Source of the DNA: Pardosa pseudoannulata
Lineage: Eukaryota; Arthropoda; Arachnida; Araneae; Lycosidae
Direction: 5' to 3'
Assembly: GCA_032207245.1 (NCBI GenBank)
Contig: CM063505.1
Coordinates: 172,539,922-172,603,921, forward strand
Length of the DNA stretch: 64,000 nt
Under the pieces are notes generated by a model. The model did no database searches, had not been told where the DNA came from, and was given only the letters and a program-made list of their open reading frames with translations. Position numbers and translations under genes: made by a program. Shown piece by piece: positions 47,275 to 59,695 of the stretch. The first letter of the stretch is position 1. Every line of letters begins with the position of its first letter.

Positions 47275-47640
47275 CTAGTACAGAAGTGTGGAATTGGATG
47301 TAAAGAGTAGATACCATTTAATGAGCAGTCTTGTAGCAAAAGGTTGACAGTAGCGTTATAAAACCAAACCCATCGTCTAATTAAACCTACATTGCTTATA
47401 GTACAGACAAATCTATTTACTATCTCCTGAAATAAACTTCCCATTGTGCCAAGCATCCGTAGTTCAAAGAGTAGGTACCACGTAATGAGCAATCTTGTAG
47501 CAAAAAGTTGATAGTAGCGTTCTAAAACCAAACCCATCGTCTAATCAAACCTACATTGCTTATAGTTCAGACAAATCTATTTACCATCTCCTGAAACAAA
47601 CTTTCCATTGTGCCAAGCATACGTAGTTCAGAACTACGAA
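47275..47640 (-). repeat. Tandem duplication (~165 bp) with exon 3-like 3' ends
   Basis: Two copies (about 47305-47467 and 47468-47635) share CTTGTAGCAAAA(A/G)GTTGA and ACCAAACCCATCGTCTAAT. In each, the minus strand has AACTACG(G/T)ATGCTTGGCACAATGG(G/A)AAG, close to the exon 3 end ACTGGTATGCTTGGTGCAATGCAAAG. A GTAAATAG donor-like site lies a little further on. I read these as old partial copies of exon 3, no longer coding in a joined frame. Confidence 0.55.
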
Positions 47641-49668
47641 CGATTTTCAAGTACAAATGTTTGGAATCAAATTTCCTGTTTCTTAAATCAAAACTAGTTA
47701 TCCACGTATGTAATTAGATATTTTGTTATTGTTTCTTATTGGAAAAGGGTTGAGGATTTGTTGCTTTATATAGGTTTATAGATCTGATCTTGAAAGTATC
47801 ATGGTGAACTGCGTATGTGTGGGGGGAAATTAAAAGTCAATTTCACTTCTGCGAGAAAGTTTCAAGAAGGCGTCATAGTTTCCATAATGTAACACTAGCT
47901 TCATAGCCCGGTATTGATAGCACTATCTCGAATAACGTGTCATTCCTGGACGAAGAGAAAAACTGAGATCATGTGGCACATGCTGAACTGTCTGTCCTAA
48001 TATGAGAGGGCTACGTCATGATAGATAAATTGAATTGTAAAAACTTTAACTTAGTGGATGTATAACATTTTAAAAATAAAATTCAAAAATTTTAAAGTAA
48101 GAGCTCCTAAATTTGATATACCAGTAATAATCTTCAATAACTTAAAGAGAGATAGAGATAGATAGATAGAGGGATGGAGAGAGAGAGATAGAAAGCAGTG
48201 CAAGACAGTAATTGGGTAAATAAAGCTCCGGAAAAAGACTATTACATAAAAAGCACCAAAAGAAGTTTAAAATCTGCAAATTTCGGAGGTAAATTTTAAA
48301 TCTTCAGTCCAAACAAGGTCCATGCCACCAGATACATGGAATAAAATTTCGTGCGATTAATTCCGGAAAATATGAAGTTATTGAATGTTTAATTCAATAT
48401 TTGGGTAATTTTTGAAAAAAAATATAAAAAAAAGTTGTTCAGACTCGAATAGTATAGATGGTCATATTGCGTGAGAGGTTGGGGGAGATGTTTTTATATC
48501 GAGAGTGTACTTTTAGAGGCATCAAAAAATACTTGTTTAAAATTAATGGGCTCAACCATGTGATTTTGTATAAAAAACAAACATAGAAGGGGACATTCTC
48601 TTTTGTATGTATGGATATGTTTACATTTTTGTTACATATGATGGAAATCAAGATATCTCCATGACGTTTATTTGTCCGATTGATTGAGAATCGGATTCAT
48701 TACGAAGTAAAACGATTTCCCAAATTTAAGCTATTACCGAAATATGATCAATAAGTGATTTGTGGAAGTATTTTACCTAAGCTTTTGTTTATGGTACACT
48801 AGAAATACTCATTCACCCCCGATGCACATTAACTATGTCTCTTCCTTGGGAACGAACCTACCATTTTTTGCTATTGCTAACAAATGTTTTCATTTATAGC
48901 AGATGTTTCCAACCTTTATTGGATTCCCCTCCTTTACAAAAAAAAGTATTCGACAAAAGTTAATTCTATCAAATATTAAAACATTGTCGCTTATTATCTA
49001 TATATTTTTTTTATCCGCCTATCTATCTATTAAGAAACAAAAATTAGAAATTAATTGGTTGGTGGAGTTTTCACAATTAGTTAAAATGACAAAAAAGAGG
49101 AAATCACCTCGTTGTTTCCATCAAAGTGTCATCTTCTTCGCGTGGATTAGCAAGAACATGAAGAAATATCTTCCCACACTGTTTATATCACAATCAGTGC
49201 TTTGCAAGAGTGTTCTGGGATTCGTGCTTCTTCTGCCTAACCCAGTGAATTATGCAAAGTGTATCAATGCACCATCCCTTTTATTGTGATTGGTTCTTTA
49301 CGATGCTCTTTGCAAAAGTTTTAAAGAGACAATTTATGTCATAGATGTCTCGTTCCAAAGCTATGTTAGGTTTTCCACGCTCTTATCAATTTGCACACGA
49401 AACAAGTGGGTGTTGTCTTTTAAAAATTTCGAAATTTTGTCTCTGTAACCGTAACTGTGAGAGAGTTATTGTTTTAAATCATCTGAACCCTATACATTCA
49501 AATAACTATATCTAAACTTTCATTTTGATTAATTGAATGGTTCGGCCTCTAGGACTCATGTATGGGCGAAGTTTCTTTTAGACCACCCGGTATTGTGTAA
49601 TCAATGAGAACAATGAAATTATGTTGAAACGATAAGCTATCATATTTGAGTTCTCTGGTTATTAGTTT
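47641..49668. other. Gene B intron 2: unassigned
   Basis: No supported feature in 2 kb. A GATA/GAGA simple patch occurs at 48145-48195. A 128-codon plus frame (48903-49289) has a hydrophobic stretch but no family pattern or splice context. Confidence 0.4.
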
Positions 49669-49671
49669 TGA

Positions 49672-49872
49672 AGCCTAGTGGCGTTGGGGTAACACTTCGT
49701 GCTTCCACGACACAGGTCCGAAGTTCGATTCATGGGCTGGGCAAGGTTAACACAGCCTTTCATCCCTTCATTAGGTGCACAAATTGAGGACCAATCATGT
49801 TTGTGAACTAAACACTGGAGATTCCGCGTGAGGTTGATCCCCTAACCCCCAGGGCCCTTGGTCTGGGAAACG
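49672..49872 (+). mobile_element. tRNA-derived SINE (Meta-SINE-like core)
   Basis: The head has TAGTGGCGTTGGGGTAACAC (A-box-like) and AGTTCGATTCATG (B-box-like). It is followed by GGGCTGGGCAAGGTTAACAC and AGCCTTTCATCCCTTCA, which resembles the conserved central core of widespread invertebrate tRNA-SINEs (CTCAGCCTTTCATCC...). GAGGTTGATCCCC follows further on. It differs in sequence from the 16599/58279 family. No target duplication was established. Confidence 0.65.
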
Positions 49873-49941
49873 GAGATTTGCACCGTAGGTTTTGTCCCCC
49901 AAGTTCGGCTGTTGCATCAAGAAGTTGAATTTAGTTTAGGA

Positions 49942-50276
49942 CAGGGCTGTCCAACTGGCGGCCAGCGGGCCCGCCAACACAAATTGTGCGGCCCGCCAAC
50001 TTCTTATTCAGCATATTTCTTTTTTCAGAATTTTATGGTATCAAGAAGCATCCGAGACTACCATTCTTGATCCAGCCAAGGTCCCCGAAGTTTCCTCTTG
50101 ATCGCAAATTGTTTTGTAATCCTTCTGTTCCATTGTTTTATAATTAATAATTCAACTATTATTTGTTATTGTATAAGAGGTAAGAGGTTATTGTTCAACT
50201 TTTCCAAACTGCGGCCCGCCAGGTGATCAGTGACCGGAATTCTGGCCCGTGGGCTCTTCGCAGTTGGACAGTCTTG
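49942..50276. mobile_element. hAT MITE, 335 bp, TSD GTTTAGGA
   Basis: The ends are CAGGGCTGTCCAACTGGCGG and inverted CAAGACTGTCCAACTGCGAA. The exact 8-bp duplication GTTTAGGA lies at 49934-49941 and 50277-50284. GGCCCGCCA words occur near both ends. A CAGGGCTGTCCAAC start is typical of hAT MITEs related to Charlie-type elements. No coding sequence. Confidence 0.92.
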
Positions 50277-50284
50277 GTTTAGGA

Positions 50285-51125
50285 TATTAGTTTTAGTCTG
50301 AGATGCGGTTACCAGAAAATTAGGAATAAAATTTCAATTTAGTAGAAATTGTCAAAATCAATGGGTTCACTCAAGGCCGTAGCAAACTTTTCCTATTAGA
50401 TAAACTGCACGAAAATTGAAAAATACACACGTGCGCGCTGTTAAAGTTAAATATATGGAGATTTTTAAGCGATATTGATGTATGGTCTTCGGAGTGAGGG
50501 AATGCACGGAATCACTAATCCCGGCGGCGCCACGTTCACTCATACATAACATGACACACACGCAATGTTAGCAAGTCACGGTTTTTAAAAAGGTTTTTCA
50601 ACGTTTGGTATCGAAGAAAATTAGCTGTTTAACAACTACGGACTACAACAATTATTCATAGCATTGCAACTATTTTGGAACCACTGTGTTTTAACGCTCA
50701 ATATTTCTTTACGTCTTATTAGCGCAAAAGTGCAGCATTCGCAAAACATGTTAAGATTTGGGAATTTTAAAATGTTTTAAATTATTTAAGAAACTTATAT
50801 TATTTTAAAATCTTAAATAATTTTACAAAATTTTATAAAACAAAGTTCTGTAATTCTTTTGCTATTTAATGTAACATTTGTTAGGAAAATTGCTATATAT
50901 TTCTATTTTAATTGTTCTCAATGGCTTGCTCTGCCTTACCTCTAAATATTAGATTACTCTAAAGATAATTTTTTTTTCGTTAAGAATTTGTCTTTATAAT
51001 TTTCTTTGGGTAGATTGATTGAATGTATTGAAAAAATTATGAATTAAAATCTAAAGTATACAATATAATACATATATGTAATAAGGCTATCTGCTTCATT
51101 ACGAAGGGGTGGGGGGTTCCGGGTA
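50285..51125. other. Gene B intron 2: unassigned
   Basis: AT-rich, nothing recognised. Confidence 0.4.
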
Positions 51126-51127
51126 TT

Positions 51128-51400
51128 TAATGCCTCCCTGCAGTCGTGGAACCTCGCGATGAGAACGCAATCAAGACACTGGAAAAATTCACTCTAATTT
51201 CGTTTATTCCTCGAAATATCAAAACTGCCAGATCGTTTTCAACTATGACATATGTAAAAAATTATTTGATAAACAGTACATCAGAAATGCGTTTAAATGG
51301 ACACTGCTTGCTGTATATCTATAAAAATATTCCTATAACTGAAGATGAAGTTTTAAATATTTTACTAAAACAAAAGCGGAGAATAAATATAAATTTGTAA
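51128..51400 (+). pseudogene. hAT transposase C-terminal fragment (ZMYM1-like)
   Basis: An open plus frame reads TARSFSTMTYVKNYLINSTS, EMRLNGHCLLYIYKNIPIT and EDEVLNILLKQKRR, then stops at 51400. In the family this region reads RSFSxLxxVKxxLRSTM..ERLNGLALLxIHRDI...EEVLD.F..., the C-terminal dimerisation domain of hAT elements that resemble zinc finger MYM-type protein 1. Only this end remains, and terminal repeats were not found. It is distinct from the hAT fragments at 4.5 kb and 55.4 kb. Confidence 0.87.
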
Positions 51401-51729
51401 AAACTAATATGAATAGATTTTTTCATTGCATTGTAATCGAATATTTTTAACCTTTAAAAAAATGCAACTGCTGTTTTTCAATCAGTAAACGGTATTTTAT
51501 CAGTTTTCAATGATACAGGATTCTATAAATTCTGGTAAGTAAAAAATTTTGGTTTCATACTATCCCTATTATTTTCTTAAATGGCCATATTTTCCTAATT
51601 TTTTTTTAACTTCGTAAAAGTTATATCAGTTCATGAATAGTTTTACAACGGAGAAATTAATATCACGCTGCCCTATATTAAATTAAAACAGACTCTTTGG
51701 TAGTTCATGGCAAAGTGAAATAACAAGAT

Positions 51730-51978
51730 TTATTAAACACAAGAAATCATAATAAACACAAGAAATCATAATATTAATGCCTTAGGGCCATTATGCACAA
51801 ATATTAAAGCTCAAATTAAGTAGGTTTATTAAACACAGGAAATCATAATATTAATGCCTTAGGGCCATTATGCACAAATAGTAAAGCTCAAATTAAATAG
51901 GTTTATTAAACACAGGAAATCATAATATTAATTCCTTAGGGCCATTATGCACAAATATTAAAGCTCAAATTAAGTAGG
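51730..51978. repeat. Tandem repeat, 77-bp unit, three copies
   Basis: The units start TTTATTAAACACAGGAAATC and contain CCTTAGGGCCATTATGCACA. They lie at 51730 (with a small internal duplication), 51825 and 51902. Copies are nearly identical, so the expansion is recent. Confidence 0.95.
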
Positions 51979-52053
51979 AACATAGCCTTACCTTCCAATG
52001 CTCCCATTTTGTGGTACCAAGGAATGCGTCTTTTTTCTCCGCTCTGATATTAT

Positions 52054-53603
<1,550 letters not shown>

Positions 53604-53677
53604 TCAATTCATGATCTCATCATGCTATCGTAAATGTCTCTTGCGACGCATAATATGAAATGCATGAACTTCGAGCA
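53604..53677 (-). pseudogene. Gene B exon 2: damaged start of lobe S1
   Basis: The acceptor CTATTAG (53678-) and donor GTA (53603-) match those of gene A exon 2, and phases still fit (74 against 101 nt, a 27-nt loss). Read in phase 0 it gives CSKFMHFILCVARDIYDSMM, then RS and TGA (53611-53609). RDIYDSM matches KDVYDSM of gene A. The PWAFPVY block and the glycine turn are gone, and the stop would end the protein after about 31 residues. Either gene B is dead or another exon 2 is used that I did not find. Confidence 0.75.
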
Positions 53678-54074
53678 CTAATAGAAAAAGGAAACGAAAA
53701 AAAGAAACAGAAAAAAATTTAAAAGGTAAATAATCTATTTAATAGGGCCTAATGGGGTAAAATGGGTAGAAAAAGAGTGATCTCTCATTCTTCAGCACTC
53801 TCATTCACTTAAACTATAAACAAGCAATTTTTTGCATGTATTAATACAATGGATTCATTACCCTTATTGTTAAAATACTTTTATGCATTTTCTTAAATTG
53901 CAAATTTATAATTTTTTCCTTTTTATATTGATTTTATCCCAGAGGTGGGGTAAAATGAGTAGTAGATCGGGTAAAAGGGGTATTAATTAAAATATGCTAT
54001 TATGCAAAATTTAATTAAAACTTTATTTTTTAGCTACAAACACATTTATATGTAATATAATTACAATTTATATT

Positions 54075-54900
54075 GCAAAACTGTAATGGCCACGGTTATT
54101 AAGTTGAGCTACGTTCTTCTACATCAGAAACAGTCATCACTTTTCCGGCCTTAGTTTGCACCCACTTTCTTTTTCGTCTAGCATTTTCTAAGGCCTTTCT
54201 TTTTCTTTACAACTGCAGTGGTGAAATTGTTGTAAGGATGACCTTTTTAAATCCTTATATGGAGCAGAAATAGCAAAATTTGAAGTGGCTGAACTGGAAG
54301 TTTTCGTAGAAAAAGCTTTTATAGTAACTGTTGTCGATGTCTGTGCAACATTGTTACTGTTATTTCTCCATCTTTTTCAGTTAACACTATTTTCTGTTAA
54401 ACAGCCCTTTTCCTTCACAGTATCAAATAGCTGTTTCAGCAGGTTAGGGAATGTCGATTTGGACACTTTTTGAAGACGGCTGTCCGCGTATCACATCTTC
54501 AAGATTTTTCTCCAGGCACACTTCAATCGGGTAAAAGCTTAAACATCCAAAGGTTGTAGAGCATGGTTTGAGTTTGATGGGAGGCTGTGAATACTGATTC
54601 TTTTGTCAATGACTTGTTTTACTATCTTATATATCAAGTGACCATAAAATATCAAAAGAATGGTTTTTTTCTAGGTTATCCACTTGTTTGAGAAAATTTC
54701 CCATCCAAGATTCAAACATTGTATTATGCATCCACCCTGACTCTGTGCAGCCATGTGATGCACTAGGTGGTCCACCCTTGGTCTAAATTTCATGTAAATT
54801 TAGAATTTGTACACAGTGAAAGGTGGAAGAAAATTTCCAGTCGCAGATATACTAAACAGCCATGTAAGCACATGTATTTTTAGGTTCACAAGCTCAATTT
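54075..54900 (-). pseudogene. pogo/Tigger-group DDE transposase, decayed
   Basis: On the minus strand, frames in order give TWLFSISATGNFLPPFTVYK, then MKFRPRVDHLVHHMAAQSQG with DNL and LLIFYGH (the catalytic Asp of FDGH/NGH is lost). Then comes LPSNSNHALQPLDV (from LPPNxSHxLQPLDV), KCAWRKIL, FPNLLKQLFD and, at the end, KRKALENARRKRKW. This is the standard block order of jerky/Tigger DDE transposases. Frameshifts and stops are frequent. It lies inside the TA-flanked element, so it is that element's own former transposase. Confidence 0.82.
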
Positions 54901-55293
54901 TACTATTATTATATTAATTTACTCTATACCACAGCAAATGAATTTTAAAAAATACTATGTAATATTATTTACATTAAAATTGAACGGCTGGTTTAAATCA
55001 TTACATCTAAAAATTTAGAACTTTATAATAAATTAAGCTGAACCAGTACCCATTTCCCTCCATCATACAAAAATAATCATTAAACATAAAATATTTAATA
55101 TATTTCTTGCCTGTTTTTGAAAAACTGTTGTTCAGAAAATCTTGCAGTTGATTATTAAAATAACATTGACGATAAAAGAAATAAAATGTTACCTTTTTGA
55201 AAGTTTTTAAGACGTTAGTAAAGACGAACGTATTCCTGACTTGCAAACAGGGCAATCTATATTGACAGATGCAAAATATAAAACGCCTTAAGG

Positions 55294-56287
55294 CAGTGTT
55301 TCTCAACCTTTTAGTATTCACGGCCCAATTTTCAATCATAATTTTCATCGCGTTCCCCCCTCCCCACCGCATACAATAAAATGTATACAATAATAATGTA
55401 TTGTCGACATATTCGAGAAATTAAATAACTTGAATCTTCAACTGCAAGGAGCAAATACACATATATTGGATACGAGTGATAAAGTTAATGCTTTTTGTAG
55501 GAAATTGGAATTGTGGAGCAGAAATTTAAAGCAAGAAAACTTAACAATGTTTGCAAATTTGAATGATTGTATTAAAACTTACAAGGCTGAAGAACAACAT
55601 GTAAGAGTTGTTTTTGTAACCATTGAAAATCATTTAGCAATGCTAGCAAAGAATTTTAAAAAGTACTTTCTTGCTGACGAAAACCTGATATTAAGTTACA
55701 AGTGGGTGAAGGATCCATTTCAAAATACTCCCGAAGGACTCTCAATTGAAGAGGAAGAAACCTTCATAGACTTCATGGCAAGCGGCGAAACCAAAAGAAA
55801 ATTTAGTAATAAATCACTCTTTGAATTTTGGGCAGGAGTGGATGATCAGTTTTTTGCACTAAAAACAAGGGCATTTCGCCTTCTACTACCATTTTCAACT
55901 TCTAACCTTTGTGAAACTGAATTTTCTGTGGTGGCTTCTTTGAAGACAAAATATAGATCTCAGCTAAATATAGAAAAAGAACTGAGAGTATCTATTTCTA
56001 ATATTAAACCCTCCTTCGAAAAACTTTGCTCTGAAAGACAGGCCCAAGGAAGTCACTAATAATTATTAAATTTGTTTTTAATTTAGTAAGTTGTTTTAAT
56101 TTAATAAGTTAATTATTAAACATGCCGAAATGTATTTTGCTTTGTATGTGTGTGTGTGTGTTCTTTCCTTTCAGTCACTTAACCAATTTTTTTAAATAAC
56201 ATTTTCTCTTGGATATGCTTTAGCCCTCCCCCATTAGTGTGCTCGCGTTTTCATAGGAGGGTGCGCCCCACAGGTTGAGAATCACTG
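55294..56287 (+). mobile_element. hAT element (ZBED5-like), TSD CCTTAAGG
   Basis: The ends are CAGTGTTTCTCAACCTTTTA and inverted CAGTGATTCTCAACCTGTGG. The exact 8-bp duplication CCTTAAGG (itself palindromic) lies at 55286-55293 and 56288-56295. CAGTG(G/T)TTCTCAACC is the classic end of Charlie-type hAT elements. It inserted into the pogo-type element 53745-56410. It holds a long C-terminal piece of its transposase in one frame. Confidence 0.95.
55394..56059 (+). pseudogene. hAT transposase C-terminal half (ZBED5/FAM200-like)
   Basis: An open frame runs ~220 codons to a stop at 56057-56059. It opens DIFEKLNNLNLQLQGANTHI and continues ILDTSDKVNAFCRKLELW, FKKYFLADENLILSYKWVKD, FWAGVDDQFFALKTRAFRLL and LLPFSTSNLCETEFSVVASL, with KYRSQLNIEKELR. 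That is the C-terminal half of ZBED5/SCAND3-like hAT transposases, including the dimerisation motif (FxSTYLCExxFSxL...KxRSRL). The N-terminal BED finger and catalytic start are deleted. The frame is intact where it remains, so the insertion is fairly young. Confidence 0.92.
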
Positions 56288-56412
56288 CCTTAAGGAAAGT
56301 AAATGTTGCCAACAAATGTCTATATTACAAAGTTAAAATATAATTGTTAAAAGTTATGATGTGCCTTTTAAGTAAATTATAAAAAATATTCACTTTACCC
56401 CACCAGACCCTA

Positions 56413-56783
56413 TCTATTTCAAGGTAAATAATCTATTTTCTCTATCTATTTTATTGCATTATTTATTAACGTTCTAAGAGGAGTCTGTACACGCCATATT
56501 GGATTCTCCTCGGTCGGTATTAAACCATAAAAAATATAAATTTCCCATCAGCTGGTTATCATTTTAAGCATCCTTTAAAAAGTTATACCATGTGTAAGAA
56601 AAAAATTCTCTAGAATGATACATTCACATTTTTTCTTTTTATATCATGTCTGTTAAATGCATTTATTTGAGTTTGAAAAAGATTATAACGACGTTACTCA
56701 CCAATAATTTAAAATTAAATGTTCTCGACTTTTTTTAAAAAGGAAATGCAGCATCACAGAGAATTTGTTACTCTATCATGTGG

Positions 56784-56784
<1 letters not shown>
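56413..56784. other. Gene B intron 1: unassigned
   Basis: AT-rich, no feature recognised. TAAATAATCTATTT near 56422 repeats the left flank of the pogo-type element (53727-53740). Confidence 0.4.

Positions 56785-56874
<90 letters not shown>
56785..56874. repeat. (AT)n(GT)n microsatellite
   Basis: An AT run followed by a GT run to 56874, ending exactly where the LTR begins. The AT run resumes at 57169-57377 on the far side (~200 bp). Confidence 0.95.
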
Positions 56875-56877
<3 letters not shown>

Positions 56878-57168
56878 CAGGATTTAAAATATAGAGTAAT
56901 TTAAGAGATTTAATTAGGGATTCTTTTAATGGGAGTAACGCGCCTCGAGTTATTAACCACATAAATACGGCTCACGCGCAGTGATATGGGCAGAGAGCGA
57001 TAAGCAATTACTATAGGCAGACCTGTGGCTCCTCGAAGCAGTAAAAATTGCCTTTGTTATCAGTTGGGCGCCAAGATGAGACGCCATTGTTGAGTAGCGT
57101 GTGAAGTGAATTAATAAAGATATGAAGCTGATGTCAGGACTCTAGTGTCGTTTACTGGGACCATGTCA
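56875..57168 (+). mobile_element. Solo LTR, family X, copy 2, in (AT)n
   Basis: Begins TGTCAGGATTTAAAATATAG and ends GGGACCATGTCA, with AT/GT runs on both sides. It aligns with 2714-3017 (opposite orientation) through GGGATTCTTTTAATGGGAGT, ACGGCTCACGCGCAGTGAT, AGACCTGTGG and CGCCATTGTTGAGTAG. ATTAATAAAGATATG is a polyadenylation-like site near the end. The last ~45 bp differ between the two copies. Confidence 0.72.
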
Positions 57169-57377
<209 letters not shown>

Positions 57378-57458
57378 CCCCTGTTAATTCATTTTCAAGA
57401 AAGAGAATGAACAAAAATTTCAATGTTATTTAGAAGATTTATAGTAAAATCTACTTAC

Positions 57459-57485
57459 CGAAGCAAATCGAATTCGAATCACCAT
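57459..57485 (-). CDS. Gene B exon 1: start codon and first nine codons
   Basis: ATG at 57485-57483 opens MVIRIRFAS and the exon ends at the donor GTAAG (57458-). It aligns codon for codon with gene A exon 1 (MGIRVRFAL), with donors at the same place. Joined in phase 0 to exon 2. The similarity of such a short exon in both copies is the main support. Confidence 0.75.
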
Positions 57486-58267
57486 GATGTTAGATTTCCG
57501 ATTGGCTATCTCTGTGAAATGTTTGAAGAATAATTTATTTTAAATCTACTTTTTAGCACCATTTATTTTATGGCAAATTCGACTTATTAATTTGATTCAT
57601 CTACAGTTTCCGAATTTATTCTTTTGTCGCGTTAATTACGAAGCAGTAATAAATTTAGTCTGATATATCAAGTTTTAGCAGGTACTTTGTCAACAGAACC
57701 TAAACAAAGAGAACAGAAATCGCTTTCTCCTCTTATACGAATTCCTAATAATTTGAGGATGAAGATGTCCAAAGTCTACGGGAGTAAAAGAACATAATAA
57801 GTGAATAAATGACTTATTCAATATTGGTTAAATTGTTATGGTACTTATGCTGAGCTGCATATATAAGTATGTATAATACATATAACATGTTTAAGAACTC
57901 TTTATCATAATTACACAGCGATTCTTAAAAGATCTAACCATCGTTTATATGGAAGTGATTTATTGTGCAATCATTAAGATATACGCAAATATTGGAATAT
58001 GAAAATGAGTTGTGCAGACATGCTCAAGTACCCATTGACACGACACTAATGCTGAATTACCAAGTGGCACAGCACCATTTTTTTGTTGCTGTTGCAGTTT
58101 TAAAGTACTCAATATCTTAGTTACTAGATCATCAACCTATTGAAATTTCGATTTGTTTACTGCAGATCTGTTTTTGTCCGCTAAATGTAAATATTCTGTT
58201 AAGCGATATGTTACATTAACGTTTATTTTTACCTTTAATTTCCTCGTATGGAAGTATATTTTATGTG
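57486..58267. other. Upstream region of gene B
   Basis: AT-rich flank where the promoter should lie. The ~70 bp just above exon 1 retain words shared with the gene A flank (TTTCACTGTAAATTATTTCTG against CTGTGAAATG), consistent with duplication. No certain promoter element is seen. Confidence 0.4.
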
Positions 58268-58278
58268 AGTTTTATGGA

Positions 58279-58460
58279 TTTGGTTTGGGTTGGAGTGCTA
58301 CGGTTTACTTTTTGCAACACGATGGTTAATGAGACCGGGACCTACATCTTAAAGTCGATTCCGAACAGCTACGAACATCCATGCCACTGTGGGATTCAAA
58401 CCCACGAACTCCGGCACCGAAGGCCGGCACCCTAACTAATCGGCCATCGTTCGGCCTGTC
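58279..58460 (-). mobile_element. tRNA-derived SINE, minus orientation, 11-bp TSD
   Basis: On the minus strand: head ATGGCCGATTAGTTAGGGTG (A box) and GTGGGTTTGAATCCCAC (B box), then GTTCGGAATCGACTTTAAG, GTAGGTCCCGGTCTCATTAA, AAAAGTAAACCGTAGCACTC and a CCAAACC tail. The duplication AGTTTTATGGA lies at 58268-58278 and 58461-58471. It belongs to the same family as 16599-16784 and the 3' part of 10979-11215. Confidence 0.92.
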
Positions 58461-58471
58461 AGTTTTATGGA

Positions 58472-59125
58472 AAGCCCAGAAAATTGAGCTCTGTGAAGTA
58501 GCGTTAAATTGGCGCATATATCGCACGTTCTACCATATAACTCGTAGATGGTTAGAAATATGACATGGTGCACTAATATTTTATGCCATAAACAAACCTA
58601 TTCAACACCCAGTCAGATTGTATAAAACACTTTGTTTCTCTCTCATACACACACAAACATATATGTCATGATATTTTTAACATAAAAAACTAATATACTT
58701 AATAATAAGTCTATCATAAAATGACTTTTCAGCGATTCTATCTTTTTATGGCAAAACTTGGGGACTATCCTTTCTTCTTTCTATCAAATTCGAGAGTCTG
58801 AAAAAACCCAAATTAATTCCTGACTCAATCAGTACTTCTTATATGACTCTTTATATAATTAGTTTCACTTTCCCCACGTTCATAAGCGCCATCTACTTGA
58901 TTAACCATTAATATCCTGGTGGGCTGACTCACACACCAATAAATTTCCATGCACGGATTTTTTCACCCCAGAAGCCTAGGGAGATGACGCTATAATAAAA
59001 AGCATTTCTCTTTTTCTAAAATTTTTTATCTCTTTCGGCTAATTTTCTTCTACTTACGACTTCACCCAAGTAATAATAATTATAAGGATTTTCTTACCTT
59101 TATGATGGGCCAAATTGCCTCAAAT
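58472..59125. other. Intergenic, unassigned
   Basis: No gene or named element recognised. A CACACACAAACATATATG patch occurs near 58645. Confidence 0.4.

Positions 59126-59185
<60 letters not shown>
59126..59185. repeat. Homopolymer G tract, 60 nt
   Basis: Sixty consecutive G residues in an otherwise AT-rich region, followed after 13 nt by a (CA)n(TA)n microsatellite (59199-59277). On the plus strand it could form stacked G-quadruplexes. It may also be partly a sequencing or assembly artefact. Poly-Gly/poly-Pro frames over it are not genes. Confidence 0.9.
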
Positions 59186-59189
<4 letters not shown>

Positions 59190-59193
59190 AAAC

Positions 59194-59198
<5 letters not shown>

Positions 59199-59277
<79 letters not shown>
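59199..59277. repeat. (CA)n(TA)n compound microsatellite
   Basis: A CA run of ~40 bp passes into a TA run of ~38 bp that ends at the boundary of the LTR at 59278. Confidence 0.96.
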
Positions 59278-59281
<4 letters not shown>

Positions 59282-59695
59282 ATGAGACTGACTTCTCGAT
59301 GGGGGTTGCAGTCATGGTCATAAAAATGATACCGTTTCAGCTAAAGACCTTTATTAAGATAACTTTGAAAGACGGGTTCCCACTTCATAGGGACAAACTG
59401 AAGGGTCAGCTAGCATGAAGTTCTATGTACAAGACAAGTAACACCTGGGTCAATATCTGTGGGAAAATATCTCTAGAAAAATCTGTCTCCGCTAGCGTGT
59501 ATCTCCTTTTTATTTGGAAATTTCCTAAATTGTCCGCTAGGGCCATGTTGGCTTATAATTGGCCAGGCCCCTTCTCTGAGGGCATAACCTGTAGCCCCAG
59601 TGGTCAATTTAGGTTAGGGGTTAAAAAGGGGAATGGAAAATGACGCGGGACTTTTTACCCTTGATTCAAGTTTTGAAAGCCCCTGAGAATTTTCC

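Larger units (their letters stand above)
53745..56410 (-). mobile_element. pogo-type transposon, TA flanked, hosting a hAT element
   Basis: The ends are GGGCCTAATGGGGTAAAATG and inverted GGGTCTGGTGGGGTAAAGTG, with TA outside (53743-53744 and 56411-56412). It contains a decayed DDE transposase on the minus strand and the hAT insertion 55294-56287; without that it is about 1.7 kb. GGGGTAAAATGG-type repeats also occur inside (53945). Confidence 0.82.

Noticed and set aside
48903..49289. 128-codon plus-strand frame with a hydrophobic segment, considered as a small membrane protein.
   Set aside because: No family pattern, no signal for expression, low-complexity composition; kept as unassigned intron.
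59100..59323. Frames with long poly-Gly or poly-Pro plus Thr-His repeats.
   Set aside because: Translation of the G60 tract and the (CA)n run.
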